From positions 1 through 64,000 of the forward strand of contig JAFVRR010000004.1 of the NCBI GenBank assembly GCA_017504165.1: a DNA stretch of 64,000 bases. Reading direction: 5' to 3'. Both the position numbers and the translations under genes were made by a program. This stretch comes from Clostridia bacterium. GTDB taxonomy: Bacteria; Bacillota; Clostridia; Christensenellales; Borkfalkiaceae. This document shows, piece by piece, positions 8,488-16,768 of the stretch; within the stretch, counting starts at the first letter, position 1; every line of letters starts with the position of its first letter. The notes beneath the pieces were generated by a model. It was given only the letters and a program-made list of their open reading frames with translations. It searched no databases and was not told where the DNA came from.

Positions 8488-9348
8488 ATGTTTAAACTTG
8501 AATTTTCGTGTACTACTCCCAAAGCGGTTATTTCAACGGGTTTAAAAGACGGCAAGTACGGATATAAATTAAATCCAAATTACGAAAAAGAACTTATTGA
8601 AATGAAAAACGCGGGCATTAAAAACGTTGAACTTAGTAGGTGGTACACGCCGTATGCCGACGAAACGTTAAAAATGTTTAAAAGGGTGTTAAGGCTTGTA
8701 AAAAAACATAAGTTTACAGTTACTACGGTGCATATGCCATACACTCATAATTGGATAGATTTAGCAAGCCCTTGGGAAAACGATAGAAAAGAAATAGTAA
8801 ATTGGATTTATAAAAGAATTTTTAAAATAACCGACAAACTTAAACCAAAAGCGTATATTTTTCATCCAGGCGGTGGCGGGGCAAAACCCGATAACAGAGA
8901 AAAGTTTGTAGACTCTTTATTACAATCGGTTGAAGAACTTTCTGAGTTAACGACAGTTCCTATTTGCGTGGAAAATATGGTCGGCGGTAATATGACTAAC
9001 GGGGTTAATCAAATTAAAGAATATGCCGAAAAGACTAAAAACGGCTACGTTGTTATCGACGTAAACCACTTCCTTAACGAAGATAGGGGCGAAGACGCAA
9101 TTCTCGCTATTGGCGACAAGGTTAAAGCGTTACATATTTCTGATAACGACTTTGTTTACGAGCGCCATATGATGCCGGGCGACGGTCTTAACGATTGGAA
9201 TAAAATTATAGGTGCGCTTGAAAAAATAGGATATAACGGCACGTTTAACTACGAACTTAACGTTGCAAAATACAAATATCCTTATAAAGATATCGTAGAA
9301 AACTACGAAAAATTGTTTGAAAAATATAACGAAACTAAAGGCGAATAA
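8488..9348 (+). CDS. Xylose-isomerase-like TIM-barrel sugar-phosphate isomerase/epimerase (paralogue 1)
   Basis: This 286-residue AP-endonuclease-2-family TIM barrel shows the expected strand ends: HMPYTH (about 92), FHPGGGG (about 130), ICVENMVGG (about 165), VIDVNHF (about 192), HISDND (about 217) and a C-terminal FNYEL. The His, Glu and Asp residues in these motifs are the usual divalent-metal ligands. Such proteins isomerise or epimerise sugars, or cleave AP sites; no feature here points to DNA repair. It is followed after 10 bases by a close paralogue. Substrate unknown. Confidence 0.75.
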   Translation: MFKLEFSCTTPKAVISTGLKDGKYGYKLNPNYEKELIEMKNAGIKNVELSRWYTPYADETLKMFKRVLRLVKKHKFTVTTVHMPYTHNWIDLASPWENDRKEIVNWIYKRIFKITDKLKPKAYIFHPGGGGAKPDNREKFVDSLLQSVEELSELTTVPICVENMVGGNMTNGVNQIKEYAEKTKNGYVVIDVNHFLNEDRGEDAILAIGDKVKALHISDNDFVYERHMMPGDGLNDWNKIIGALEKIGYNGTFNYELNVAKYKYPYKDIVENYEKLFEKYNETKGE

Positions 9349-9358
9349 AGGAGAAAAT

Positions 9359-10216
9359 ATGTATAAACTTGAACTTTCTTGTAGCGTTGGTGCAGGCGTT
9401 GTACCAACTGGTTTAAAAAACGGCAAATACGGCTACGTTTTAGACGGTAAATACGAAGAGAGAATTAAAGCGGTTAAAGAGGCGGGCATTAAAAAAATTG
9501 AATTTGAAATACCGAGCGTTAGATACGTTGATTTATCTATAAAATTCTTTAAAAAATGCTTAAAAATTGCAAAAAAACACAAGATAACGATTAACACTTT
9601 CCACTTTCCGTATTCGGTAGATTGGATGGATTTTTCCTGCCCTTGGGAAAACGATAGAAAGGAAATTGTAAGATGGCTTGGCGAACTGTTTAAAATTACC
9701 GATAAGTTTAATCCAAAAGCGTATATTTTCCACCCTGCAGGACAAGGTTGCAATAATGAAAACAGAGAAAAATATATGGGCTATTTATTAGAGTCTGTCG
9801 AAGGCTTAGCAAAACTTACTAAAGTTCCTATTTGTATTGAAAATATGGTCGTTGGGAATATGACTAACGGGCTTGCCCAAATAAAAGAATACGCCGATAA
9901 AACTAAAAGCGGTTACGTTGTAGTTGATACTAACCATTTCGTGAAAGATAGACCGGAAGACGCTATTTTAGCGCTTGGCGATAAGGTTAAAGCGTTACAT
10001 ATTTCAGATAACGACTTTATTTACGAGCGTCATATGATGCCGGGCGACGGACTTAACGATTGGAATAAAATTATTGGTGCGCTTGAAAAAATAGGGTATA
10101 ACGGTACGTTTAACTATGAAGTAAGCCTTTCAAAATACGGCTATAATTATAAAGACGTAGTTTCTAACTATGAAAAATTGTTTGAAAACTACAATAAATC
10201 TAAAGAGGGAAAATAA
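9359..10216 (+). CDS. Xylose-isomerase-like TIM-barrel protein (paralogue 2)
   Basis: This 285-residue protein is a tandem duplicate of the preceding gene, with the same metal-ligand motifs (FHFPYS, FHPAGQG, CIENMVVG, VVDTNHF, HISDND). The last third is almost identical to paralogue 1 at DNA level, whereas the N-terminal half has diverged. I start at ATG 9359, which has an AAGGAG site 5-6 bases upstream. The frame is open back to 9317, inside the previous gene. The stop overlaps the next start by one base (TAATG). Confidence 0.75.
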   Translation: MYKLELSCSVGAGVVPTGLKNGKYGYVLDGKYEERIKAVKEAGIKKIEFEIPSVRYVDLSIKFFKKCLKIAKKHKITINTFHFPYSVDWMDFSCPWENDRKEIVRWLGELFKITDKFNPKAYIFHPAGQGCNNENREKYMGYLLESVEGLAKLTKVPICIENMVVGNMTNGLAQIKEYADKTKSGYVVVDTNHFVKDRPEDAILALGDKVKALHISDNDFIYERHMMPGDGLNDWNKIIGALEKIGYNGTFNYEVSLSKYGYNYKDVVSNYEKLFENYNKSKEGK

Positions 10217-10716
10217 TGAGTATTGTTAAAAACGAGGCAAAAATTAAAGTAAAATTACTTCAATCTATACGGGAACAATTAGAGCACCGCGCTCTATGGT
10301 TATATTTACTTTGTGACGAAGCGAAGAAAAGAGGATTAGACCCAAAAGAATTTGCAAGTGACGCTATTAAGCGTTGCGGTCTTTCACAAGGCGCAAAATT
10401 AGTAGAAAAGGGAAAAACCGACAGTTTAAAGGGGCTTAAAAAGACGTTATTTACAAAACCTGCGCAATGGGTTTTTGAAATGGACGTTTTAGAGAGTACC
10501 GACGATAAACTTTCTATTGACTTCCATTACTGCCCACTCGTAAAGGCTTGGCAAAAAGCGGGTTGTACTGATGAAGAAATTGCTATGCTTTGCGATATTG
10601 CAATGTGTGGGGATAACGGCATAGGCGAATGTTATGGTAGCGTACTCGATTTACCTAAATGCATTGCTAAAGGCGATGACGTTTGCTCTTTAAGATACCA
10701 CAAAAAGGATAAATAA
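10216..10716 (+). CDS. L-2-amino-thiazoline-4-carboxylic acid hydrolase-family protein
   Basis: This 166-residue protein has the ATC-hydrolase-family core FHYCPLVKAWQKAGCTDEEIAMLCDIA (in part) and a second Cys-rich stretch, ECYGSV...C...C. Named members open the ATC ring on the route to cysteine, but most homologues, like this one, have no tested role. It is translationally coupled to the TIM-barrel paralogue (TAATG), so it probably belongs to the same pathway. Terminator follows. Confidence 0.65.
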   Translation: MSIVKNEAKIKVKLLQSIREQLEHRALWLYLLCDEAKKRGLDPKEFASDAIKRCGLSQGAKLVEKGKTDSLKGLKKTLFTKPAQWVFEMDVLESTDDKLSIDFHYCPLVKAWQKAGCTDEEIAMLCDIAMCGDNGIGECYGSVLDLPKCIAKGDDVCSLRYHKKDK

Positions 10717-10719
10717 GAT

Positions 10720-10745
10720 AAAGGTCGCATTGCGACCTTTTTTTA
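10720..10745 (+). terminator. Intrinsic terminator
   Basis: AAGGTCGCA / TGCGACCTT stem followed by a T-run, 4 bases after the stop codon at 10716. Confidence 0.9.
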
Positions 10746-10773
10746 TATTTTTATTAGTTTTTACTCTTTTTAT

Positions 10774-10803
10774 TTGGCGTTTTTTGTATAAATTTGCTAT
10801 AAT
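10774..10803 (+). promoter_or_regulatory. Promoter for the MATE gene
   Basis: TTGGCG, an 18-base spacer and TATAAT, 17 bases upstream of the ATG. The -10 lies inside a short inverted repeat, GCTATAATATAGC, which could be an operator. Confidence 0.5.
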
Positions 10804-10819
10804 ATAGCAAGGTGACAAA

Positions 10820-12184
10820 ATGACTGAAGTAAAGAAAACTAGAATTTCAAAAGAAACGTATAAAAGGGCGCTAAAAATAGCCCTTCCAGCAATAATAGAA
10901 ACTTTTTTTATGACTTTCGTTGGGCTTGTCGACTCGCTAATGGTAAGTTCTATTAGTTCTTATGCGGTGGCGGCGGTAGGTCTTACCGCTCAACCTAAAT
11001 TTATAGGACTTGCGCTATTTATGGCGCTTGGTGTATCCACTTCCGCAATCGTTGCAAGAAGGTATGGCGAAAACAGGAAAAAAGATGCAAACTCTATACT
11101 TATGACTTCTCTTGTTTTCGCACTAATAGCGGGCGTTATTATGTCGCTTATATTCGTTTTTGGCGCGGATACCATAATAAGGCTATGCGGTTCGTCTGAA
11201 AATACTCATAGCGATGCAGTAGAGTATCTTCAAATTATAATGGGTGGGATGCTTTTTAACTGTATACAAATTACTATAAACGCTGCGCAACGCGGTGCGG
11301 GCAACACTAAAATTACTATGACTACTAACGTTACGTCTAACCTTGTAAACGTGGTGTTCAACTACCTATTAATAGGCGGGCATTTCGGTTTTCCTGCGCT
11401 TGGCGTAAAAGGCGCTGCGCTTGCAACCGTACTCGGCACGGTAGTTAGTTCTATAATGAGTATTTGCTCACTCTTAAAAAAGAATATATTCGTAAGTTTT
11501 ATCTACGTAGTAAAAGAAAAAATTCGCCCGACTGTCGAGGCGTTTAAGGTAATTATTCGCGTTGGGTACAGTATATTCTTTGAACAAATTTTGCTCCGTA
11601 TCGGCTTTGCAGCAACTGCTATTATGGCGGCTAATATGGGTGACGATTCTATGGCGGCGCACCAAGTTGCAATGAACGTTATGGGAATATGCTTCTCGTT
11701 TGGAGATGGTTTGCAAACGGCGGCAGTTGCGCTTATCGGCAAAAGTTTAGGTGAACAGTTATACGATAAAGCAAAGGAATACGGCAAGGCCTGTCAAACG
11801 CTGGGCGCAGTAATATCGGTAGTATTATCAATATCACTATTTTTGCTTACAAATCCGTTAATGACTTTATTTTTTCCCGATAAACCACATATAGTAGAAA
11901 TTGGCGTAAGCATTATGAGATTGCAAATTATAATGGTATTATTCCAAGTTTCAACGGTAATTTATATGGGTTGTTTGCGTGGCGCGGGGGACAATCTTTA
12001 TACTGCAACAATGTGCGCTACTTCTATAACCGTTATAAGAACTGTTGTATCGTATATTTGCGGGTATACTTTAGGGCTTGGTATTATAGGCGTATGGCTT
12101 GGCATACTTGCCGACCAAGTGACTAGATTTTTTGCGGGCGCAATTAGGTTTAAGCAAGGCAAATGGGTAAAGATAAAAATATAA
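10820..12184 (+). CDS. MATE-family multidrug/cation antiporter
   Basis: This 454-residue membrane protein has about 12 predicted helices in two homologous halves. NorM/DinF-type features are IALPAIIETFFMTFVGLVDSLM at the start (shown in part), GLTAQPKF, NAAQRGAGNTK near the end of the first half and CLRGAGDN in the second half. It exports drugs or metabolites using a Na+ or H+ gradient. Substrate unknown. The sialidase gene starts 12 bases later, so the two may be cotranscribed. Confidence 0.85.
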   Translation: MTEVKKTRISKETYKRALKIALPAIIETFFMTFVGLVDSLMVSSISSYAVAAVGLTAQPKFIGLALFMALGVSTSAIVARRYGENRKKDANSILMTSLVFALIAGVIMSLIFVFGADTIIRLCGSSENTHSDAVEYLQIIMGGMLFNCIQITINAAQRGAGNTKITMTTNVTSNLVNVVFNYLLIGGHFGFPALGVKGAALATVLGTVVSSIMSICSLLKKNIFVSFIYVVKEKIRPTVEAFKVIIRVGYSIFFEQILLRIGFAATAIMAANMGDDSMAAHQVAMNVMGICFSFGDGLQTAAVALIGKSLGEQLYDKAKEYGKACQTLGAVISVVLSISLFLLTNPLMTLFFPDKPHIVEIGVSIMRLQIIMVLFQVSTVIYMGCLRGAGDNLYTATMCATSITVIRTVVSYICGYTLGLGIIGVWLGILADQVTRFFAGAIRFKQGKWVKIKI

Positions 12185-12196
12185 AGGGGTAATAAT

Positions 12197-13915
12197 ATGT
12201 GGAAAGTAGATAAAATTTTATCAAAACTTGATGAAAATGCAATAAAAAGGTTAAAAAATATTTATGAACCAATTGTCGTTGGTAAACCGTATGAAGATGC
12301 AAGAAAAAGCATTATGGTTATGCCAGACGGCGAAATAAGGGTTTACGGTCATTACGGCTATAAAACCTACAGGGATAAAGACGCTTCGCCTTGCTATATC
12401 TCTTCGATAGACGGTGGTTTGACGTGGTCTTTTCACGATGCGCCTAAAGGTTGTATGGGCCCTTGCGTTTATATTCCTGAAAAAAATAGATACGTAACCG
12501 TTACAATGGCGGAAAGTTTTCAAGGCGCACCAAAAACAAGCGTGTTAATTTCCGAAGTTGGTCCTAACGACACTAATTATAAAAAAATTGAGTTAGATAT
12601 TACCACAACTTGCGCTTTCCAACCAAAACTTATAAAAAACGGCACAAGGCTTGTGAGTACCGCTCAATGCTATGATAAAGCAAACGACGACCATCACCCT
12701 GTATTTTTCTATTCCGACGACTTTGGCGATAGTTGGAAATGGGTAGTATTAAAATCATCGGAAAAGTATTCCGTTAGATACCCTAACAAAGTGCCAAGAT
12801 GGGAAAACAATGGTGGCGAGCCTGTCGTTAGTGAAATGCCAAACGGCAAACTTATGCTTATAGCAAGAACTTCGCTTGATAACTTTTACGTTTACTATTC
12901 TAGCGATATGGGCGAAACGTGGACGGACGGAGAAGACTCTTACTTTAACGGCACGTTAACTACGCCATTCTTTTTACAATTGAAAGATAAAAGAACAATG
13001 TTCTTTTTCAATAACACCCAAAAATTACCACTTGAAAAAGAGTGCATAATGGCAAAGGGTAGCAGTCATCGCCACGTCTTTACTAATCGCGATGCTAACC
13101 ACGTGGCAATCACTAACGATTTTATAAATTGGACGGGGTTTAGAGAAATGCATTTAAACCCTATTAGAAATCGCAGTGATTATAGAACTTACGGCAACAC
13201 TTATCAAAGCAGGGATAAAAGCGTGCATCAATTCCAAGCAATTGAACTTCCGTTCAACAAAGTTTTAGTTTGTATGGGGCAAAGTGAAACTTGCGTACTT
13301 AAAATCTTTGATATTGATTGGCTTTACGAAAAAACCAGATACGAAGATTTTTCAAAAGGTTTAGAAAATCTTTCAACCCACCTTTACGTTAAAAGTTATT
13401 CGGGCTCTATGGGAATATTAGGGCATTGCCAATGGAATAGGGTAAACGGCGCGTTGCTCGTGCCTACGCCGGAACTTGACGGCAGAGAGGCCCTTTCCAT
13501 TTGCCACACTTCCGACCCAAGGCTTTACTCTAACAAGCAAGGGGTAGTTTGGAATTTCCCTAACGCTAAAAGGGGTAGTATAGAACTTAAACTTTACCGC
13601 TTAACTAAAGGCGTTAGCGTTTCACTTCTTAATAGGTGGTTTAATTCTTGCGATGAAACGGTTAAAAACCACGCTGTGTTTAACTTTAAACTTACCGAAA
13701 ACGAACTTACCGAAAAAGAATGGGAAACTATTAAAATAGACTTCGACTTAAACGACAAAAAAGCCTTAATTTCAAAAAACGGCAAACTTTTATTTGAAAG
13801 TGAACTTTTAAACGAAGTTTACCACGGAATTTCTTATATTCATATTCAAACGGACTGCGATAAAGGCGACTATGAAGGCGTACTTTTAAAAAGTATGGAT
13901 TTTAAAGGAGAATAA
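12197..13915 (+). CDS. Sialidase/neuraminidase-family beta-propeller, cytoplasmic
   Basis: This 572-residue protein has three Asp-boxes: SSIDGGLTW (about 69-77), YSDDFGDSW (about 172-180) and YSSDMGETW (about 234-242). These mark the six-bladed sialidase fold. The last ~150 residues form a concanavalin/LamG-like domain (KRGSIELKLYRL... GISYIHIQTD). There is no signal peptide, so it would act inside the cell on imported sialylated or related glycosides. I did not confirm the full Arg triad and Tyr/Glu nucleophile pair. A 3-base gap to an SGNH esterase suggests joint processing of O-acetylated sugars. Confidence 0.7.
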   Translation: MWKVDKILSKLDENAIKRLKNIYEPIVVGKPYEDARKSIMVMPDGEIRVYGHYGYKTYRDKDASPCYISSIDGGLTWSFHDAPKGCMGPCVYIPEKNRYVTVTMAESFQGAPKTSVLISEVGPNDTNYKKIELDITTTCAFQPKLIKNGTRLVSTAQCYDKANDDHHPVFFYSDDFGDSWKWVVLKSSEKYSVRYPNKVPRWENNGGEPVVSEMPNGKLMLIARTSLDNFYVYYSSDMGETWTDGEDSYFNGTLTTPFFLQLKDKRTMFFFNNTQKLPLEKECIMAKGSSHRHVFTNRDANHVAITNDFINWTGFREMHLNPIRNRSDYRTYGNTYQSRDKSVHQFQAIELPFNKVLVCMGQSETCVLKIFDIDWLYEKTRYEDFSKGLENLSTHLYVKSYSGSMGILGHCQWNRVNGALLVPTPELDGREALSICHTSDPRLYSNKQGVVWNFPNAKRGSIELKLYRLTKGVSVSLLNRWFNSCDETVKNHAVFNFKLTENELTEKEWETIKIDFDLNDKKALISKNGKLLFESELLNEVYHGISYIHIQTDCDKGDYEGVLLKSMDFKGE

Positions 13916-13918
13916 TTG

Positions 13919-14908
13919 ATGTTTTTAACGATAAATCAAATAAAAAATATAACTTTCGGCGCAGTTAGCGTTTATGAAGATAACGGTTATATTTTATTTG
14001 ATAGATTTACTGAAAAGCAAAAAGAATGTTATAAAAATTATAGAACCATATCCTTGCAAGGCAAAGTAAAAGCGACTGCGGGGGTTAGATTTTCTTTTGT
14101 AAGCGATACAAATTTTTTAAAATTTAATTATATATTAGATTACGCGTCTAGTAGAGATTTTGCCTATTTTGATATACTTGTAAACGGCGAATTAGTCGCT
14201 CATATTGGTAAAGATAAGATAGACAATTCTGAAAAGGTATTAGAAGTTTCTTTTGAAAAGGGCGAAAAACATATAGAAGTGTATTTCCCTTGGTCAATGA
14301 AAACGACAATTAGAAATTTAGAAATTAGCGACGGCGCTAGTTTAAAAGAGAAAAACCGCAGTAAAACTATGATTGCTTACGGTGATTCTATAACTCACGG
14401 GTACGACGCTTTTTATCCTTCTAACGTTTACGTTACTAAACTTGCTAAATATTTTGATGCCGACCTATTTAATAAGGCAATTGGCGGAGATACTTTCTTT
14501 CCTGAACTTTTAAACTGTAAAGACACGTTTATTCCAGATATAGTAACCGTTGCTTACGGCACTAACGATTGGAAAATATCTACGCGTGAAGAGTTTACGT
14601 TTAACGCCAAAGCATTTTTTGAGCAATTGTACGAAAATTATAATGGCTCTAAAATCTACGTTATAACGCCTATTTGGAGATTAGAGGAAGAAGACGACAC
14701 GAAACCCACTACCAATTGGACTTTGTTAGAGCATAGAGATTTTATTAAAGAAATTGCATTGCAATATGAAAACGTAACGGTTATTGACGGGTACGAGTTA
14801 GTTCCGCACGATACCGAATTGTTTTTAGATAAAAGATTACACCCAAACGACGACGGATTTAAGTATTATATCGAAAATTTAATAAAAGCGATTGAAAAGA
14901 CAGCGTAA
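13919..14908 (+). CDS. SGNH/GDSL-family carbohydrate esterase
   Basis: This 329-residue protein has an N-terminal beta-sandwich (about 1-145) like that of CE2-type acetyl-xylan/sialate esterases, then an SGNH domain. Block I is AYGDSITHG (nucleophile S157), an IGGD Gly follows, block III is YGTNDW and block V is DKRLHPNDDG with the catalytic Asp-x-x-His. No signal peptide. ATG 13919 is preferred to the in-frame TTG at 13916. It lies 3 bases after the sialidase gene, whose last codons (AAAGGAGAA) supply the ribosome site. Deacetylation of a sugar handled by the sialidase is the likely role. Confidence 0.75.
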   Translation: MFLTINQIKNITFGAVSVYEDNGYILFDRFTEKQKECYKNYRTISLQGKVKATAGVRFSFVSDTNFLKFNYILDYASSRDFAYFDILVNGELVAHIGKDKIDNSEKVLEVSFEKGEKHIEVYFPWSMKTTIRNLEISDGASLKEKNRSKTMIAYGDSITHGYDAFYPSNVYVTKLAKYFDADLFNKAIGGDTFFPELLNCKDTFIPDIVTVAYGTNDWKISTREEFTFNAKAFFEQLYENYNGSKIYVITPIWRLEEEDDTKPTTNWTLLEHRDFIKEIALQYENVTVIDGYELVPHDTELFLDKRLHPNDDGFKYYIENLIKAIEKTA

Positions 14909-14917
14909 ACTCTGTTG

Positions 14918-14946
14918 TTGACAAAAAGGCGATTTTATATTAAAAT
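14918..14946 (+). promoter_or_regulatory. Promoter for the SstT-like symporter
   Basis: TTGACA, a 17-base spacer and TAAAAT, 33 bases upstream of the start codon. Confidence 0.8.
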
Positions 14947-14978
14947 ATTATAGTAAAAATAAACCATAAAGGAAACTA

Positions 14979-16226
14979 ATGATGGGTAAACTTATTGAAA
15001 AATGGAATAGTATTAGTTTAGTACTTCGTATACTTGGCGGTATAATAGTAGGTACAATCATTGCGGTAGTTGCAAGGCTTTTAAATATAGTAGACTACCT
15101 TGCATGGCTTAAAGTGTTTGGCGACGTTTTTGTCGGCGCGTTAAAAGCAATTGCTCCAATTCTCGTATTCGTGCTCGTTATTAACGCTTTTTGTAATAGT
15201 GGTAAAAAGTTAGATAAAAGATTCGGCACTGTAATCTTTTTATATATTTTAACTACTTTTATCGCCGCTTTCGTAGCAGTTCTTGCAGGGTTTTTATTCC
15301 CTATAGACTTATCGGGATTATTATCTAGTGGCGCAAGCGGTAATCCACCTCAAAACATTGGCGAAGTTATATTAAACTTATTCACGAACATGGTTAAAAA
15401 CCCTGTTGGCGCGATTGTTGAAGGTAACTATTTAGGCGTTCTTTTCTGGGCGATTATCATCGGTATTGCTTTAAAGAAATCTAGCGACAATACTAAAGGC
15501 GTCGTTGCCGATTTATCTAACGCTATTTCTTCTTGCGTAAGATTTGTAATTTCTCTTGCTCCGTTTGGTATTTTAGGTATTATTTTCGATACCGTAGCAA
15601 GACAAGGTTTAGGTATTTTCACAACTTACGGAAAACTTATTTTAGTTTTAGTTGGTTGTATGTTGTTTATTTCTTTAGTAATCAACCCAATTATTGCAAG
15701 TATTACAATTAAGAAAAACGCATATCCACTTGTATTAAGATGTTTAAAAGAAAGCGGTATTACTGCATTCTTTACACGTAGTTCTGCTGCAAACATTCCT
15801 GTAAATATGAAACTTTGCGAAAGTTTAGGTTTAGATAAAGACTTCTATTCGGTATCTATTCCACTTGGCGCAACTATCAATATGGACGGCGCTGCAATTA
15901 CTATTACCGTTCTTGCAATGGCGGCGGCTGTAACTTGTGGAATAACTATTGATATTCCAACGGCTTTACTTTTAAGCGTTATAGCAACTTTAGGCGCGTG
16001 CGGTGCGTCCGGTGTTCCAAGCGGTTCATTAATGCTCGTTCCACTTGCTTGCGGTTTATTCGGCGTTGATAGTACTATTGCAATGCAAGTTGTTGCAGTA
16101 GGTTTAGCGGTAAGCGTCGTTCAAGACTCTTTAGAAACTGCCCTTAACTCATCAGGTGACGTATTATTTGCTGCAATCGCAGAATTTAGAGAATGGCGTA
16201 AGCAAGGCAAGGAAATTAAATTTTAG
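14979..16226 (+). CDS. sstT: Na+/serine-threonine (dicarboxylate/amino acid) symporter, SstT-like
   Basis: This 415-residue DAACS-family membrane carrier imports Ser/Thr with Na+. Family marks are FFTRSSAANIPVNM (helical-hairpin tip) and IPLGATINMDGAAITI, whose NMDG motif binds Na+. LGACGASGVPSGSLMLVP and the C-terminal VQDSLETALNSSGD complete the substrate pocket. About eight helices plus two re-entrant loops are evident. MM at the start allows ATG 14979 or 14982. SstT is the best match; a dicarboxylate carrier is the alternative. Confidence 0.8.
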   Translation: MMGKLIEKWNSISLVLRILGGIIVGTIIAVVARLLNIVDYLAWLKVFGDVFVGALKAIAPILVFVLVINAFCNSGKKLDKRFGTVIFLYILTTFIAAFVAVLAGFLFPIDLSGLLSSGASGNPPQNIGEVILNLFTNMVKNPVGAIVEGNYLGVLFWAIIIGIALKKSSDNTKGVVADLSNAISSCVRFVISLAPFGILGIIFDTVARQGLGIFTTYGKLILVLVGCMLFISLVINPIIASITIKKNAYPLVLRCLKESGITAFFTRSSAANIPVNMKLCESLGLDKDFYSVSIPLGATINMDGAAITITVLAMAAAVTCGITIDIPTALLLSVIATLGACGASGVPSGSLMLVPLACGLFGVDSTIAMQVVAVGLAVSVVQDSLETALNSSGDVLFAAIAEFREWRKQGKEIKF

Positions 16227-16392
16227 TTAGGCTCTTACGTAAAACTTGTTAATATCAAAAACTCTCTACTACTTCGTTATACACCCCTTACCATTTTGAC
16301 AATACGGCAAGTATTGCCTGCAATGATAAGGCGCGTCTAACTCGCATTATAAAGTTTTTGATTTATTAACCGTTTTACTCCATCGCCTGGCT
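16227..16392. repeat. Nested intergenic palindrome, repeat-family copy D with outer arms
   Basis: This large imperfect palindrome starts at the base after the sstT-like stop. Paired arms from outside in: AGGC 16229-16232/GCCT 16385-16388; GTAAAAC 16239-16245/GTTTTAC 16372-16378; GTTAAT 16248-16253/ATTAAC 16365-16370; CAAAAACT 16256-16263/AGTTTTTG 16353-16360; CTTA 16287-16290/TAAG 16327-16330; AATAC 16301-16305/GTATT 16311-16315 around a GGCAA loop. No coding potential. Confidence 0.85.
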
Positions 16393-16435
16393 CTACGCAA
16401 GTAAACTAACTGATTTACTCCATCGCCTTGGCTAT
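16389..16435. repeat. 47-bp repeat G, copy 1
   Basis: Identical over 47 bases to 51724-51770. It contains an AGTAAA/TTTACT stem and overlaps the right end of palindrome copy D. Confidence 0.95.
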
Positions 16436-16503
16436 ATGAAACGTAAAATAATAAATAACGGCACGTTAAGTGCGTGTTTCATAGGGATTTTTAAGAAATT
16501 ATA

Positions 16504-16539
16504 AAAGAGTAGCAAAAATTTTGCTACTCTTTACTTTTT
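16504..16539 (+). terminator. Intrinsic terminator downstream of sstT and repeats
   Basis: A perfect AAAGAGTAGCAAAA / TTTTGCTACTCTTT stem is followed by ACTTTTTT. The rest of 16540-16690 shows only short inverted CTTTGCAA motifs and no gene. Confidence 0.85.
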
Positions 16540-16690
16540 TGCTTTGCAAAACACACGACTTTGCTTGCAAAGTATAGTGAGCTACACTTTACAATCTTTT
16601 TATAAAATTTTACTTACCACGCATTAACCGTAAGAAATTCTCTTGCTAGTGATTATTACTTTTTTTATAGCATAAGAACCTATAAAAGTC

Positions 16691-16731
16691 AATAGGCAAG
16701 TGTACACGTTTTTGTACACTTGCCTATTTTT
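16691..16731. terminator. Long perfect hairpin, terminator between convergent transcripts
   Basis: A perfect 16-bp stem (AATAGGCAAGTGTACA and its complement) with a 6-base loop. The T-run follows on the plus strand. It lies 38 bases beyond the stop of the minus-strand lipoprotein gene and can serve both directions. Confidence 0.8.
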
Positions 16732-16768
16732 AGAAAAGTTTTTTGTAATTATTTGTTGAAAGTTACAA

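Noticed and set aside
8488..10216. DNA-repair AP endonuclease IV pair
   Set aside because: Only the general metal-ligand TIM pattern is shared; the context and sequence fit sugar isomerase/epimerase relatives better.
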